A stretch of 64,000 nt of DNA from Hymenobacter sp. GTDB taxonomy: Bacteria; Bacteroidota; Bacteroidia; Cytophagales; Hymenobacteraceae. The notes under the pieces are model-generated. The model was given only the letters and a program-made list of their open reading frames with translations. It ran no database searches and was not told the DNA's origin. The stretch's first letter is position 1. Each line of letters begins with the position of its first letter. Below are positions 49,047 to 58,433 of the stretch, piece by piece. Location: assembly GCA_025353905.1 (NCBI GenBank), contig JANXNW010000281.1, positions 1 through 64,000 of the forward strand. The letters are read 5' to 3'. The position numbers were made by a program, and so were the translations under genes.

Positions 49047-49794
49047 CAAACCCCGCGCGCACGGCCAGGCGCTGAAACTCCAGCTCCTGGCGGGGAGCGG
49101 GGTCGCGGGTGATGGCCGCGTTCTGGGCGCGGTAGGCGATGCTGACCAGGAAGCCGGTTTGCTCGTTGAAGAGCACTTTTAGGCCCAGCCCGGCGGCCCA
49201 GAGGCGGCCGCCGGCGTAGGTGACGGGGCCGGGCAGGGCCTCGTCGCGGCCGGTCAGGTTGAAGCCGTAGCCGCCGTCCACGAACCAGAACGGGCGCAGC
49301 GGGCCGCGCCGCACGGGCAATTCGCCGCGCAGCGAGGCAAACACGGGCACGATGCTTTGGGTGGCGTAGAGGTCGATGCCCACGCCGCCGCCCACGAAAA
49401 GTGCCGGCCGCAGGCGGTAGCCGTTCACGGTCTGGAACGAGAAGGCCGACGTATTGACCGAGCTGTTGGTGTTGCGGGCGGCGAGCGCGCCGAGCTCGGT
49501 GTAGTGGCCGAAGCCGCGCGGCCGGGCCGCACCCGGCCCCGGCGGCCGCTGCTGCCGCCCCACCGAGTCCACGTCGGCCAGCGGAAACGCCAGGATGTCG
49601 CGGCTCGGCAGGCGCAGGCGCATTACGTCGGGCGCGTCGGCGCTTAGTGGCAGGCGCTGGCCGTGCAGTACGCTGCCGTTGCGCAGGTAGAGCACATCTT
49701 CCATGGTCGGCACCGGCGCTTGCGCCCGCGCCCGGCGCGGAACGGCAACCACGGCCAAGAGGGTCAAAGCAGCAAGTGTCCGTGAGAAACGCAT
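49039..49794 (-). CDS. Secreted/outer membrane hypothetical protein
   Basis: Signal peptide MRFSRTLAALTLLAVVAVPRRARAQ; C-term ELEFQRLAVRAGFAF. Confidence 0.6.
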   Translation of the reverse strand: MRFSRTLAALTLLAVVAVPRRARAQAPVPTMEDVLYLRNGSVLHGQRLPLSADAPDVMRLRLPSRDILAFPLADVDSVGRQQRPPGPGAARPRGFGHYTELGALAARNTNSSVNTSAFSFQTVNGYRLRPALFVGGGVGIDLYATQSIVPVFASLRGELPVRRGPLRPFWFVDGGYGFNLTGRDEALPGPVTYAGGRLWAAGLGLKVLFNEQTGFLVSIAYRAQNAAITRDPAPRQELEFQRLAVRAGFAF

Positions 49795-49869
49795 GAGGAA
49801 AGGTACGCAAAGCCCGGCCGTAAAATAACGCGGCCCGACCCGCAACCTAAGCAGCAGGGGTCTGGGCGG

Positions 49870-49935
49870 GTTACCGTGCGGTAGGCTTCAGCCTGCCATC
49901 CTAGCAGACGGCAGGCTGAAGCCTACCGCACAACT
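49870..49935. repeat. Perfect inverted repeat gtgcggtaggcttcagcctgcc / ggcaggctgaagcctaccgcac
   Basis: 22-nt perfect arms. Confidence 0.9.
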
Positions 49936-49938
49936 GAC

Positions 49939-50751
49939 CTACCCGCCGTCGAGCCAGGCTTTGAAGGAGGCCACGCGCTCGCGACTCACGACGACCTCGG
50001 TATCGGGCGACGGGGCCAGCTGCAGGCGCAGGCGCGAGCCGGGGTAGGGGCGCACTTCGCGCACGGCGCCCAGGCGCACGGTGAAGCGGCGGCTGAGCCG
50101 GAAAAACTCGTGCGGGTCGAGCAGCGGCTCCAGCTCGTCGAGCGAGTAGTCCACGAGGCAGGCGCGCCCATCGAGGCCGACGAGGCGCACGGCGTGGCCC
50201 TCAGCGTGAAAATAGGCCACCTCGTCGGTGGCGCGGTACTGCATCCGCCCGTTCCAGCGCACCAGGAACCGCGTTTTGTAGGGGTGGCGCAGGCGCTCGA
50301 ACAGGCCCGCGAGCTGGCTCAGGTCGGGCAGCGGGGCGGCGGGCACGGCGGGCGCGAGCGACGCGGCCGGCCCTTCCGCCAGCAGCGCGGCGGGCTGACT
50401 AAATTGCCGCAGCTTATCGAGGGCCCGGCGCACGTCACTCAGCGCCAGCGGCTTGAGCAGGTAATCCACGCTCATCACCTGGAATGCTTGCAGGGCGTAG
50501 GCGTCGTAAGCCGTCGTGAAAATGACCGGGCAGCGCACCGTTACCTGGTCGAAAATCTCGAAGCACAGCCCGTCGGCGAGCTGCACGTCGAGTAAGACCA
50601 AATCGGGCGCGGGCTGGGTTCGGAACCAGGTCACGGCTTCGGCCACCGAATCGAGCCGGGCAATCACCTCGATGGTCGGGTCGCAACGCCCGAGCAGCGC
50701 CACCAGCCCGTCGGCGGCCAGGGCCTCGTCTTCGATAAGTAAAACGGTCAT
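49939..50751 (-). CDS. LytTR family response regulator
   Basis: Receiver MTVLLIEDEALAADGLVALL; LLDVQLADGLCFEIF; C-term LytTR HEFFRLSRRFTVRLGAVREVRPYPGSRL. Confidence 0.92.
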   Translation of the reverse strand: MTVLLIEDEALAADGLVALLGRCDPTIEVIARLDSVAEAVTWFRTQPAPDLVLLDVQLADGLCFEIFDQVTVRCPVIFTTAYDAYALQAFQVMSVDYLLKPLALSDVRRALDKLRQFSQPAALLAEGPAASLAPAVPAAPLPDLSQLAGLFERLRHPYKTRFLVRWNGRMQYRATDEVAYFHAEGHAVRLVGLDGRACLVDYSLDELEPLLDPHEFFRLSRRFTVRLGAVREVRPYPGSRLRLQLAPSPDTEVVVSRERVASFKAWLDGG

Positions 50752-50754
50752 GGC

Positions 50755-50836
50755 GTAGCGCGCAGCCTTTGCTGCGCGGGTAAGGTGAGAAAAATCGGCC
50801 CCGCAACGCACGCAGCAAAGGCTGCGCGCTACATCG
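50755..50836. repeat. Inverted repeat gtagcgcgcagcctttgctgcg / cgcagcaaaggctgcgcgctac
   Basis: 22-nt perfect arms between histidine kinase and response regulator genes. Confidence 0.9.
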
Positions 50837-51857
50837 ACAAAAGCGGCAGCTTAACGGTGAAGCTGGTTTCGGTGGCCTCGACGCGCACGGCTTGCTCGGA
50901 CACGAAACCGTAGCGGGCCACGATGTTGCGCAGGCCGAGCTGCAGCGACGTATCGGGCGGCGCGGCGCGGGCCTGGCGCGAGTTGCGCACCACGAGCCAG
51001 TGGTCGTCTTCGACAAACAGCTCGATGTGCAGCGGGTGATTTTGCGAAGCCACGTTGTGCTTCAGGGCATTCTCGAACAGCATTTGCAGAGCCACCGGCA
51101 CGGCGAAGCGCGGGCGCAGGTGGACGGGCACGTCGAGGCGCACGTCGAGCGCGCCCCGGAAGCGGGTGCGCAGCACGAACACGTAGGAAGCCAGAAAATC
51201 GAGCTCGGTGCCCAACTCCACCAGGTCTTTTTCCTGCTGCTGGAGCACGTAGCGGTACACGCGGGCCAGCTGCTGGATAAACTCGGCCGCCTCGTCGGGC
51301 GAGCGGTAGAGCAGCGCGGCCAGCACGTTGAGGTTGTTGAAGAGAAAGTGCGGATTGACCTGCTCGCGCAGCGATTGCAGCCGCGCCAGCGCGCCGGCTT
51401 TTTTGAGCGCCTCGGCCTCGACTTGCGAGTGGCGTAGCTGGCGGTTGGCGTAGGCCAGCGCGTTAATCGTGTTGAGAAACAGGTTGATGCGAAACGCGAC
51501 GACCAGCAGCAGCTTCAGGCCGAGCGCGAACTGGGCGGGCGGCAGGTGCAGGCGCGTGGCTTGCAGCAGCCAGGCCGGCCCGGCCGTGGCCAGGGCCGTA
51601 ACCGGCAGGCTCAGCCCAAACGCCGGCACCAGCGGATGCAGCCCCGACGGCAGCCAGCGCCCGAGCGTGGGCAAGCTTCGCTCAATGAGCAGGTTGCCTT
51701 CCCAAATCAGCCCCACCACCACCACGAACAGATTCAGCAGCCACCACGGGGCCACCGACAGCCCATACGAGCCGAGGGCTTCCATGAACAGCACATTGGC
51801 CCCCGAATACGTCCCTAGCAGCAGCACGTAGAGCCAACGGTAGCGGGTAGCGAACAT
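50829..51857 (-). CDS. LytS/YehU-type sensor histidine kinase
   Basis: ALARLQSLREQVNPHFLFNNLNVLAALLYRSPDEAAEFIQQLARVYRYVL. Confidence 0.93.
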   Translation of the reverse strand: MFATRYRWLYVLLLGTYSGANVLFMEALGSYGLSVAPWWLLNLFVVVVGLIWEGNLLIERSLPTLGRWLPSGLHPLVPAFGLSLPVTALATAGPAWLLQATRLHLPPAQFALGLKLLLVVAFRINLFLNTINALAYANRQLRHSQVEAEALKKAGALARLQSLREQVNPHFLFNNLNVLAALLYRSPDEAAEFIQQLARVYRYVLQQQEKDLVELGTELDFLASYVFVLRTRFRGALDVRLDVPVHLRPRFAVPVALQMLFENALKHNVASQNHPLHIELFVEDDHWLVVRNSRQARAAPPDTSLQLGLRNIVARYGFVSEQAVRVEATETSFTVKLPLLSM

Positions 51858-51986
51858 GGGTTTTGGTGCTTGGTGCTCGGCTCGCGAGGACAGTTATCCT
51901 TAAATATTCAGCAAGAAACGCCCAAACAAACAACCGGCTCCCGCCCCTGGGCGAGAGCCGGCTGCCGGGCCGGAGCCGCGTCGTCG

Positions 51987-52976
51987 CTAGGGCAGCAACA
52001 CGCGGTCGATGACGTGCACCACGCCGTTGGTGGCCAACACGTTGGCAGCAATCACGTTAGCGGGAGTGGTGTTTTTCGCCGCCGCTACCGTAACACCAGA
52101 TGCACTGGCGGTGATAGTGATTTTTTCCTTGCCAAAGGTTTCTACCTGCTGCGTAGCGGCCAAGTCGGTCGAGAACACTCGACCGGTAGCAATGATGTGC
52201 GCCGACAGAACGCTACGTAGCGTAGCGGGCGGTACCGCACTCGCATCAGGAATGCCGGCAGCCCGGAAAGCGGCATCGGTTGGGGCGAACACAGTCAGGT
52301 TGCCAGGGCTACTGGCCGCTGTCAGCAAGTCAGCGACACCCGGCTGGCTCAAGGCCTGCAAGAGGATGGTGAACTCTTTACCGGTAGTGGCTTGAGCGCT
52401 GGCCACTACTATGCCGGCAATGCTGCGTGACGGCGGACTCAATACTTGGTCGATGATGTGAATGACGCCGTTGGAGGCGACTACGTCGGCGGTCGTAACC
52501 TTCGAGTTGCCGTTGACAAACACCCCAGCGCTACCCTTGCTCACGTACAACAGATTGTCGGTAGTACCGCGAGCCGTGGCTTGGGAGCTGGCTCCGTTGG
52601 GGAAATCAGCCGCTTTTTTGGCTCCCGGCAGGGCGTGGTAGAGCAGAATATCCTTCAGTACGTCAATCTGCTTCTGGTCGGTAATGGCGGCGATGCTGGC
52701 GGCCGTATTGAACGGAGCCGCCAGTTTCCCGAAGGCGGCGTTGGTGGGCGCGAACACCGTGAACGGGCCGGGGCCGGAAAGCGTGGCGGCCAGCTGGGTT
52801 TTGGTAACGGCCGCGACCAGGATGCTGAAGTCGGGGTTGCCGACGGCGATGTCCACGATGGTTTGCGGGGCGGGGGGAGTCACGACGGGGTCGTCTTTTT
52901 TGCAGCCGGTGGCCAGCAGGGTCAGCGCCGTGGCGGCGCCTAGCAGCAGGCGCCGGAAGTGGAGGGTGGTAGTCAT
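51987..52976 (-). CDS. Fasciclin domain protein, two FAS1 domains
   Basis: FTVFAPTNAAFGKL and LTVFAPTDAAFRAAGI; HIIDQVL and HVIDRVL; lipobox TGCKKD. Confidence 0.93.
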   Translation of the reverse strand: MTTTLHFRRLLLGAATALTLLATGCKKDDPVVTPPAPQTIVDIAVGNPDFSILVAAVTKTQLAATLSGPGPFTVFAPTNAAFGKLAAPFNTAASIAAITDQKQIDVLKDILLYHALPGAKKAADFPNGASSQATARGTTDNLLYVSKGSAGVFVNGNSKVTTADVVASNGVIHIIDQVLSPPSRSIAGIVVASAQATTGKEFTILLQALSQPGVADLLTAASSPGNLTVFAPTDAAFRAAGIPDASAVPPATLRSVLSAHIIATGRVFSTDLAATQQVETFGKEKITITASASGVTVAAAKNTTPANVIAANVLATNGVVHVIDRVLLP

Positions 52977-53151
52977 GGGGGGAAAGGGTTTGTTAAAATG
53001 AAATGAACACCCCCTCAACGCCCCGGGCCCCGGTCTGGTCGCGCTTGGGTGCGCCAACTGCCCAAACAGCTACCTGAACCGTTTGCCGGCGGGCCTGAGC
53101 CGAACCTGGCCGCGCCCCTGCGCTTCGACGCTGCCGCGCCTGTCCGCGCCC

Positions 53152-55824
53152 TCAGCGCCCGTACGTCACCGTCAGGTAGTACAAGCCGCCCACGCCGGGG
53201 CCGCCCAGGTACGAAACGTAGCGCTGGTTGAGCACGTTGCTGGCCCCGAGCTTGAGCCGCACCGCCGTGGCAGCAGGCAGCGCGTAGCTCAGCTGCGCGT
53301 CGAGCGTGCCGTAGGCGGGCACGCTGCCCGTCACGAGGAAGGTCTGGGAAAAGTAGCCGGCCTGACGGTGAAAACTTAGCCCGAAGCCGAGGCCGCGCCA
53401 GGCGTTTTCGTTGGCCAGGCTCAGGTTATACAGCCAGCGGGGCGTGTTGAAGCCGTCTTCCAAACCATCGCCGTTGTCGGCGCGGTCGAGGCGGGCGTAG
53501 GTGGCGTTGGCCCCGGCGAGGTAGCCGCCCGCCAGCTCGTAGCGCAATCCGGCCGAGCCGCCCGAATTACAGACCTGGGTGCGCGAGTTGGTCCAGAGCC
53601 GGTAGCGGGCCTGAGTGGCGCGGGCATTAAGGGCAGTAGCCACGGCATGGAGCGGGCCGGTCAGCGGCACGTAGGCGGCCGGCAACGGGTCGCGGATGGC
53701 AGGCCCACTCGCCCCGCCGGCCCCGCCCGTCGCGTCAATGGGCACGTAGGCTTCGACCTGGGCGATGAAGTCGCGGTAGGTATTGACGTAAAAATCGACG
53801 TCCAGCAGCAACCGCCCGCCCGGCCCGAAAGCCGCCCGGTAGCCCACTTCGAGCGAGCGCACGTACTCCGGCCGCAGGTAAGAGTAAGGGTTCTGGACCA
53901 GCAAATTTTGATTGGCCAGAATGGCGGCCTGCCGCTTCTGAGCGACGGGGCTGGCCGAGTTGTCGGCGTTAATGCCCGCCGTCACGGCCGCGTTGAACGC
54001 GTCGATGCTGCCGCGCAAGTAGCTGTTCTCAAACACACCGCCCGACATCACGACCAGCCCGCCGATGCGCTTGACCTGCCCGCTGTTCACGTTCGAGAAA
54101 CCCTCGAATAAGCTCGGGAAGCGGTAGCCGCTCTGCGCGCTGAGCCGGAAATTCTGCCGCGCCGTGGGCGAGAACACCGCCGTCAGGCGCGGATTGAGCC
54201 GCACGTCGAAATAGTTGTTCTTGTCCACCCGCAGCGTGGCCGTCAGCCGCAGCCGGTCGTGCCAGAGCCGCCCGCCCACCTGCCCGAAGCCGCCGGTTTT
54301 CGAGTAGCTCAGGCGGTCGCTCAGCGGGTCCTGGCCGGGGTTGGGATTGACGAAGTAATTGCCGTCGGGCGCCACGAGGTAGCTGCGGTGGTCGAGGCCG
54401 GCGCGCAGGTCGAGGGCGGCGGGCAGCGCGCGGCCGGCCCGGCGCAGAGCGGCGGCCAGGTCCAGCTGCGTTTCGGCGTGCAGCAGGCGCGCCCGCACCC
54501 GCAGCGCCGCGCCCGCGTCCCAGTTGTTAATGTCCCGCAGCTCGCTCAGCCGCTGCGCAAACGCCTCGGTGCCCGGCTGCAGGCGGCCGGCGTCGGCCAC
54601 CTGGCGGGCGTCTGTCTGGGCCTGGGCCACGGGCTGACCGCCGGCCACGGCCGCGTTCCAGGCGGCGGTGTAGTCGGCATTCCAGCGCGCGTCGGGCTTG
54701 AACGAGCGGTCGAGGTTTTCGCCCATCGAGCGCAGGTTGTACGAGTGCCCGGTATTCTCATCGGTACCGTAAGCGCGGGCCTGCACTACGGGCGTGGTCA
54801 GGCTCAGCGCGTGCTGCTGCAAGCGGTAGCCAGCAAGCTGGAAGCGGTTCGCTCGCTGATACACGTTGTCGAAATCGGCCACTCGATACGTGTAAGCCAA
54901 CTCCACGTCGGGCCGGATGCGGTAGTGCAGCGCCGCGTCGGCCTTGAGCGTGCGCAGACGGTAGTCCACCAAATCGCGCTCGTCGTAGCCGGTGCGCGCC
55001 ACCTGGTACTGCTTGCCGCCGAGCGTGAGCGTCGAGCGGTTCGAGCTTTCATTGCCGTACGAATTAACCGGGTCGCGGGCCGGATTGGCCGCCCCCAGCA
55101 AACCGGTGCTGGCGTTGCCGGCCGGGTTGAGGTCGGTCTGGTCGTTGGCCACCCAGTCGTAGCCGCGCAGGTAAGTGGCGTTGATTTTGAAAGCCAGCCG
55201 ATTGGCCACGAGCACGTTGGCCAGGCGGACGCTCGTTTCCGAATACAGCTTAGCGCCGGTCTGGGCATCGCTCAAGTGGTTCACGCCCGTCTGCTGGCGC
55301 ACGCTCACGCCCTGGGACGCGAACGGGTTGCGGGTCGTGAAGTTGGCCAGCCCGTTCACGGCGTTCAGCCCGTAAAGCGCGGCGGCCGCGCCCGGCACCA
55401 GCTCGACGCTTTGGATATCGAGGTCGCTCGGCCCGAGCGCGTTGCCAATCGGCCCGCCGATGTGCGGGGCCTGGTTGTCCACCCCGTCCACGAGCTGGGC
55501 GAAGCGCACGTTGGTCGTGTTGGCGAAACCCCGCGCGTTAATAACCTTGAAACCCAGGCTGGGCGTGAGAACCTGCACGCCCTTGAGCCCTTCGATAGCG
55601 TCAAAAAACGAAGGTGCGGGCGCGAGCCGCAGGGCGCGCGCGTCGAGTTTCTCAACCGTCACCGGCGAGCGCAAAAAGCCTTCCTCCATCCGCGAGGCGC
55701 TCACCACGACTTCCGTCAGCGCCGAACGCAGCGTGTCGGGCCGGGCCGTGGGCTGGGCCGCGGCCGGAGTCAGGATGAAGGCGACGAGGGCGGCGGTTGG
55801 CCAGGGAAGGAGCGGTGGTTTCAT
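53152..55824 (-). CDS. TonB-dependent receptor
   Basis: Plug EVVVSASRMEEGFLRSPVTVEKLDA; beta-barrel repeats. Confidence 0.92.
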   Translation of the reverse strand: MKPPLLPWPTAALVAFILTPAAAQPTARPDTLRSALTEVVVSASRMEEGFLRSPVTVEKLDARALRLAPAPSFFDAIEGLKGVQVLTPSLGFKVINARGFANTTNVRFAQLVDGVDNQAPHIGGPIGNALGPSDLDIQSVELVPGAAAALYGLNAVNGLANFTTRNPFASQGVSVRQQTGVNHLSDAQTGAKLYSETSVRLANVLVANRLAFKINATYLRGYDWVANDQTDLNPAGNASTGLLGAANPARDPVNSYGNESSNRSTLTLGGKQYQVARTGYDERDLVDYRLRTLKADAALHYRIRPDVELAYTYRVADFDNVYQRANRFQLAGYRLQQHALSLTTPVVQARAYGTDENTGHSYNLRSMGENLDRSFKPDARWNADYTAAWNAAVAGGQPVAQAQTDARQVADAGRLQPGTEAFAQRLSELRDINNWDAGAALRVRARLLHAETQLDLAAALRRAGRALPAALDLRAGLDHRSYLVAPDGNYFVNPNPGQDPLSDRLSYSKTGGFGQVGGRLWHDRLRLTATLRVDKNNYFDVRLNPRLTAVFSPTARQNFRLSAQSGYRFPSLFEGFSNVNSGQVKRIGGLVVMSGGVFENSYLRGSIDAFNAAVTAGINADNSASPVAQKRQAAILANQNLLVQNPYSYLRPEYVRSLEVGYRAAFGPGGRLLLDVDFYVNTYRDFIAQVEAYVPIDATGGAGGASGPAIRDPLPAAYVPLTGPLHAVATALNARATQARYRLWTNSRTQVCNSGGSAGLRYELAGGYLAGANATYARLDRADNGDGLEDGFNTPRWLYNLSLANENAWRGLGFGLSFHRQAGYFSQTFLVTGSVPAYGTLDAQLSYALPAATAVRLKLGASNVLNQRYVSYLGGPGVGGLYYLTVTYGR

Positions 55825-55867
55825 AGTTGATGTGGCGGGCGGTTGTGGGTGCGGCCGTTCAGGTGCG

Positions 55868-56004
55868 TACCTCAACCCCCTAGCCCCCCTCTCCCGTGGA
55901 GAGGAAGGAACTAACCCTAGTTCTAGTCTTTAGACCAGGTAAGTTTGATTTAGAGCTAAAACTAAGGCTAGTCCCCCCCCTCTCCACGGGAGAGGGGGGC
56001 TAGG
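55868..56004. repeat. Inverted repeat ccctagcccccctctcccgtggagag / ctctccacgggagaggggggctagg
   Basis: Long near-perfect arms between divergent genes. Confidence 0.88.
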
Positions 56005-56102
56005 CCCCAAAGGGGTCCCGTGAGGTGAACGAGCGACGAGCCACACCAGGACAGTGAAGGTTCATCGCGCAAATCTGTCCGCCCGCCCCTACCCGCCCCG
56101 GC

Positions 56103-56110
56103 TACCTTTG
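56103..56110 (+). promoter_or_regulatory. Candidate -7 element TACCTTTG
   Basis: TAnnTTTG motif 22 nt before MFS start; -33 box not clear. Confidence 0.35.
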
Positions 56111-56131
56111 CCCGCCCTGCCGCCACCCCCG

Positions 56132-57502
56132 ATGCCCGACCCGACTACTCTGCTTTCCACTTCCCGCCCCGACCCCTACGCCGCGCTGCGAATCCCCGAT
56201 TTCCGGCGGCTGCTCACGGCCCGGGTGCTTTTCACCACCGCCACCCAGATTCAGGGCGTCGTCGTGAGTTGGCAGATTTTTCAGCTCACCGGCGACCCGC
56301 TCGCCCTGGGCCTCATCGGGCTGGCCGAGGCCATCCCGAGCATCGGCGTTTCGCTCTACGCCGGGCACGTGGCCGACGCGGTGCGCCGCAAGCGCATCAT
56401 CGTGCCGGCCGTGGCCGTGCTGTTTGCGTGCGCGCTGGCTTTGTGCTGGCTGGCGCTGCCGGCCCAGGCGGCCGTGCTCAGCGGCGGCAAGCTGCAGGTC
56501 GCGGCCCTGCACGCCACGCTGGTCTGGCCGCTGTATCTGGTCCTGTTCGTGAGCGGCATCGCGCGCGGGTTTCTGGGGCCGGCGCTGTTCTCGTTCATGC
56601 CCCAGCTCTTGCCCGACCGTGCGCTGCTGCCCAACGCCATCACCTGGAACTCCAGTTCCTGGCAGGCGGCTTCGGTGCTGGGGCCGGCGGCGGGCGGGCT
56701 GCTGCTGCTGGCGAGGCCCGCGTTTTTGGCGGACCACGGGCTGGCGGTGGTCGCCGACTGGGGCCGGCAGTTCGGTATTGTGCTGGCCTACGGCGTGGAC
56801 GTGCTGCTCGAAGGGCTGGCGCTGCTGCTCTTCATCAGCATTGCCAGCCGGGCGCTGCCGGCCCGCGCCGACGGCGAGGCGCGCCTGGCGCTGGGCGCGA
56901 GCATTGCCAGCGGCATTCGCTTCATTTTCAGCAACCAAATTGTGCTGGCCGCGCTCTCGCTCGATATGTTCGCCGTGCTCTTCGGCGGGGCAGTGGCGCT
57001 GCTGCCTTTTTTCGCCGACCACGTGCTGCAGGCAGGCCCCGACGCGTTCGGCTACCTGCGGGCCGCGCCCTCGGTGGGGTCGGTGGCGATGGCCGTCTGG
57101 CTCACGTTCGTGCCGTTGCGGCGCGGGGCTGGCCGCAAGCTGCTCTGGGCCGTGGCCGGCTTCGGGCTGGCCACCATCGCTTTCGCGCTCTCGCGCAACC
57201 TCTACCTGTCGCTGTTTCTGCTGTTTCTCACCGGCGTGTTCGACTCGGTGTCCGTCATCGTGCGCTCGACGCTGATTCACACTTACACCCCCGAGCACAT
57301 GAAAGGCCGGGTGTCGGCGGTGAACAACATCTTCATCGGCAGCAGCAACGAAATCGGGGCCTTCGAGAGCGGAGCGGCGGCCAAGCTCTTGGGTACGGTG
57401 CCGAGCGTCGTGTTCGGCGGGCTGATGACGCTGGCCGTGGTGGGCTTCACCGCCTGGCGGGCCGATAAGCTGCGCGGGCTGGAGATGGGGGCGGGGAAGT
57501 AG
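56132..57502 (+). CDS. MFS transporter
   Basis: YAALRIPDFRRLLTARVLFTTATQIQGVVVSWQIFQLTGDPLALGLIGLAEAIPSI. Confidence 0.9.
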   Translation: MPDPTTLLSTSRPDPYAALRIPDFRRLLTARVLFTTATQIQGVVVSWQIFQLTGDPLALGLIGLAEAIPSIGVSLYAGHVADAVRRKRIIVPAVAVLFACALALCWLALPAQAAVLSGGKLQVAALHATLVWPLYLVLFVSGIARGFLGPALFSFMPQLLPDRALLPNAITWNSSSWQAASVLGPAAGGLLLLARPAFLADHGLAVVADWGRQFGIVLAYGVDVLLEGLALLLFISIASRALPARADGEARLALGASIASGIRFIFSNQIVLAALSLDMFAVLFGGAVALLPFFADHVLQAGPDAFGYLRAAPSVGSVAMAVWLTFVPLRRGAGRKLLWAVAGFGLATIAFALSRNLYLSLFLLFLTGVFDSVSVIVRSTLIHTYTPEHMKGRVSAVNNIFIGSSNEIGAFESGAAAKLLGTVPSVVFGGLMTLAVVGFTAWRADKLRGLEMGAGK

Positions 57503-57752
57503 GGGATGGCGTCAGGGGTGGGCGGCTGGGGCCGGAAGCACCCTGACCTTCCGGCCGGCCACCGGCTTCGTGCGTTCGACCTGCGCGAGCTGACCTTCCG
57601 GCCGGCCGCCGGCACCAGCGCCGCCAGCCAGCCCTTGCGCCTCCCGAAGGCATAGGGTCTGAGTTCGACCCTCGATGAAAAATCTTGTCCCAGTCGGGAG
57701 AAGGTTTTTTAGTAATCGACGAAGGGTGGCCGGCCCGCCTAGCTTTGCGCGC

Positions 57753-58337
57753 GTGAACGCCGACCTCGCCCTCGACGCCCGCCTGGCCGCGCTGCGCCGC
57801 ACTGATGAGGCGGCCTGGATGGAGCTGCTCTTCAGCAGCTTCTACGAGCCGCTGGGGCGGGTTATTTTTCGCGTCGTGCCCGACCGCGCCGTGGTGCAGG
57901 ACCTGTTGCAGGACGTGCTGCTGCGGGTTTTGGAAGGCCGCCAGCAGCTGCCCGAAGTGGGTAGCTACCGCGCCTACCTGACCCGCGCCGCCCTCAACGC
58001 GGCCCTGCGCTACGCCGAGCGCGGCCGGCGGCAGGTGGCTTGGGACGAGGCCCCGCCCGCCGCCATCGCCGTGCCCGCCCCGGCCGCCGACGACCCGCTC
58101 GCCGCCCTGCATCAGCACGAAACCCAGCTCGCCGTGGCCGCCGCCCTGGCCCGGCTGTCGCCCCAGGCCCGCACCGTGTTCGAGCTGAGCCGCTACCAGG
58201 ACCTGAGCTACCAGCAAATCGCCGAGCAGCTCGGCCTCAGCCCCAAAACGGTGGAAAACCACCTGGGCAAAGCGCTGAAGACACTGCGGCGGGAGTTGGC
58301 AGGCGTGTTGCGGAATCTGTATTCGGTGCTGTGGTAG
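57753..58337 (+). CDS. RNA polymerase sigma-70 factor, ECF subfamily
   Basis: Sigma region 2-like and region 4 LARLSPQARTVFELSRYQDLSYQQIAEQLGLSPKTVENHLGKALKTLR; GTG start inferred. Confidence 0.9.
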   Translation: MNADLALDARLAALRRTDEAAWMELLFSSFYEPLGRVIFRVVPDRAVVQDLLQDVLLRVLEGRQQLPEVGSYRAYLTRAALNAALRYAERGRRQVAWDEAPPAAIAVPAPAADDPLAALHQHETQLAVAAALARLSPQARTVFELSRYQDLSYQQIAEQLGLSPKTVENHLGKALKTLRRELAGVLRNLYSVLW

Positions 58338-58433
58338 CTCGCCACGCGCGGCGAGCTGCAAAATAACTTCTCCCCCGACTGGGGGTCCCGCCCGCCGAGC
58401 GTGTCTTAAGCGCAAACCCGCTTTGTCCCGCTT

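Noticed and set aside
54259-55830. 523-aa plus-strand ORF opposite the TonB receptor
   Set aside because: Shadow ORF without recognisable motif; receptor is on minus strand.
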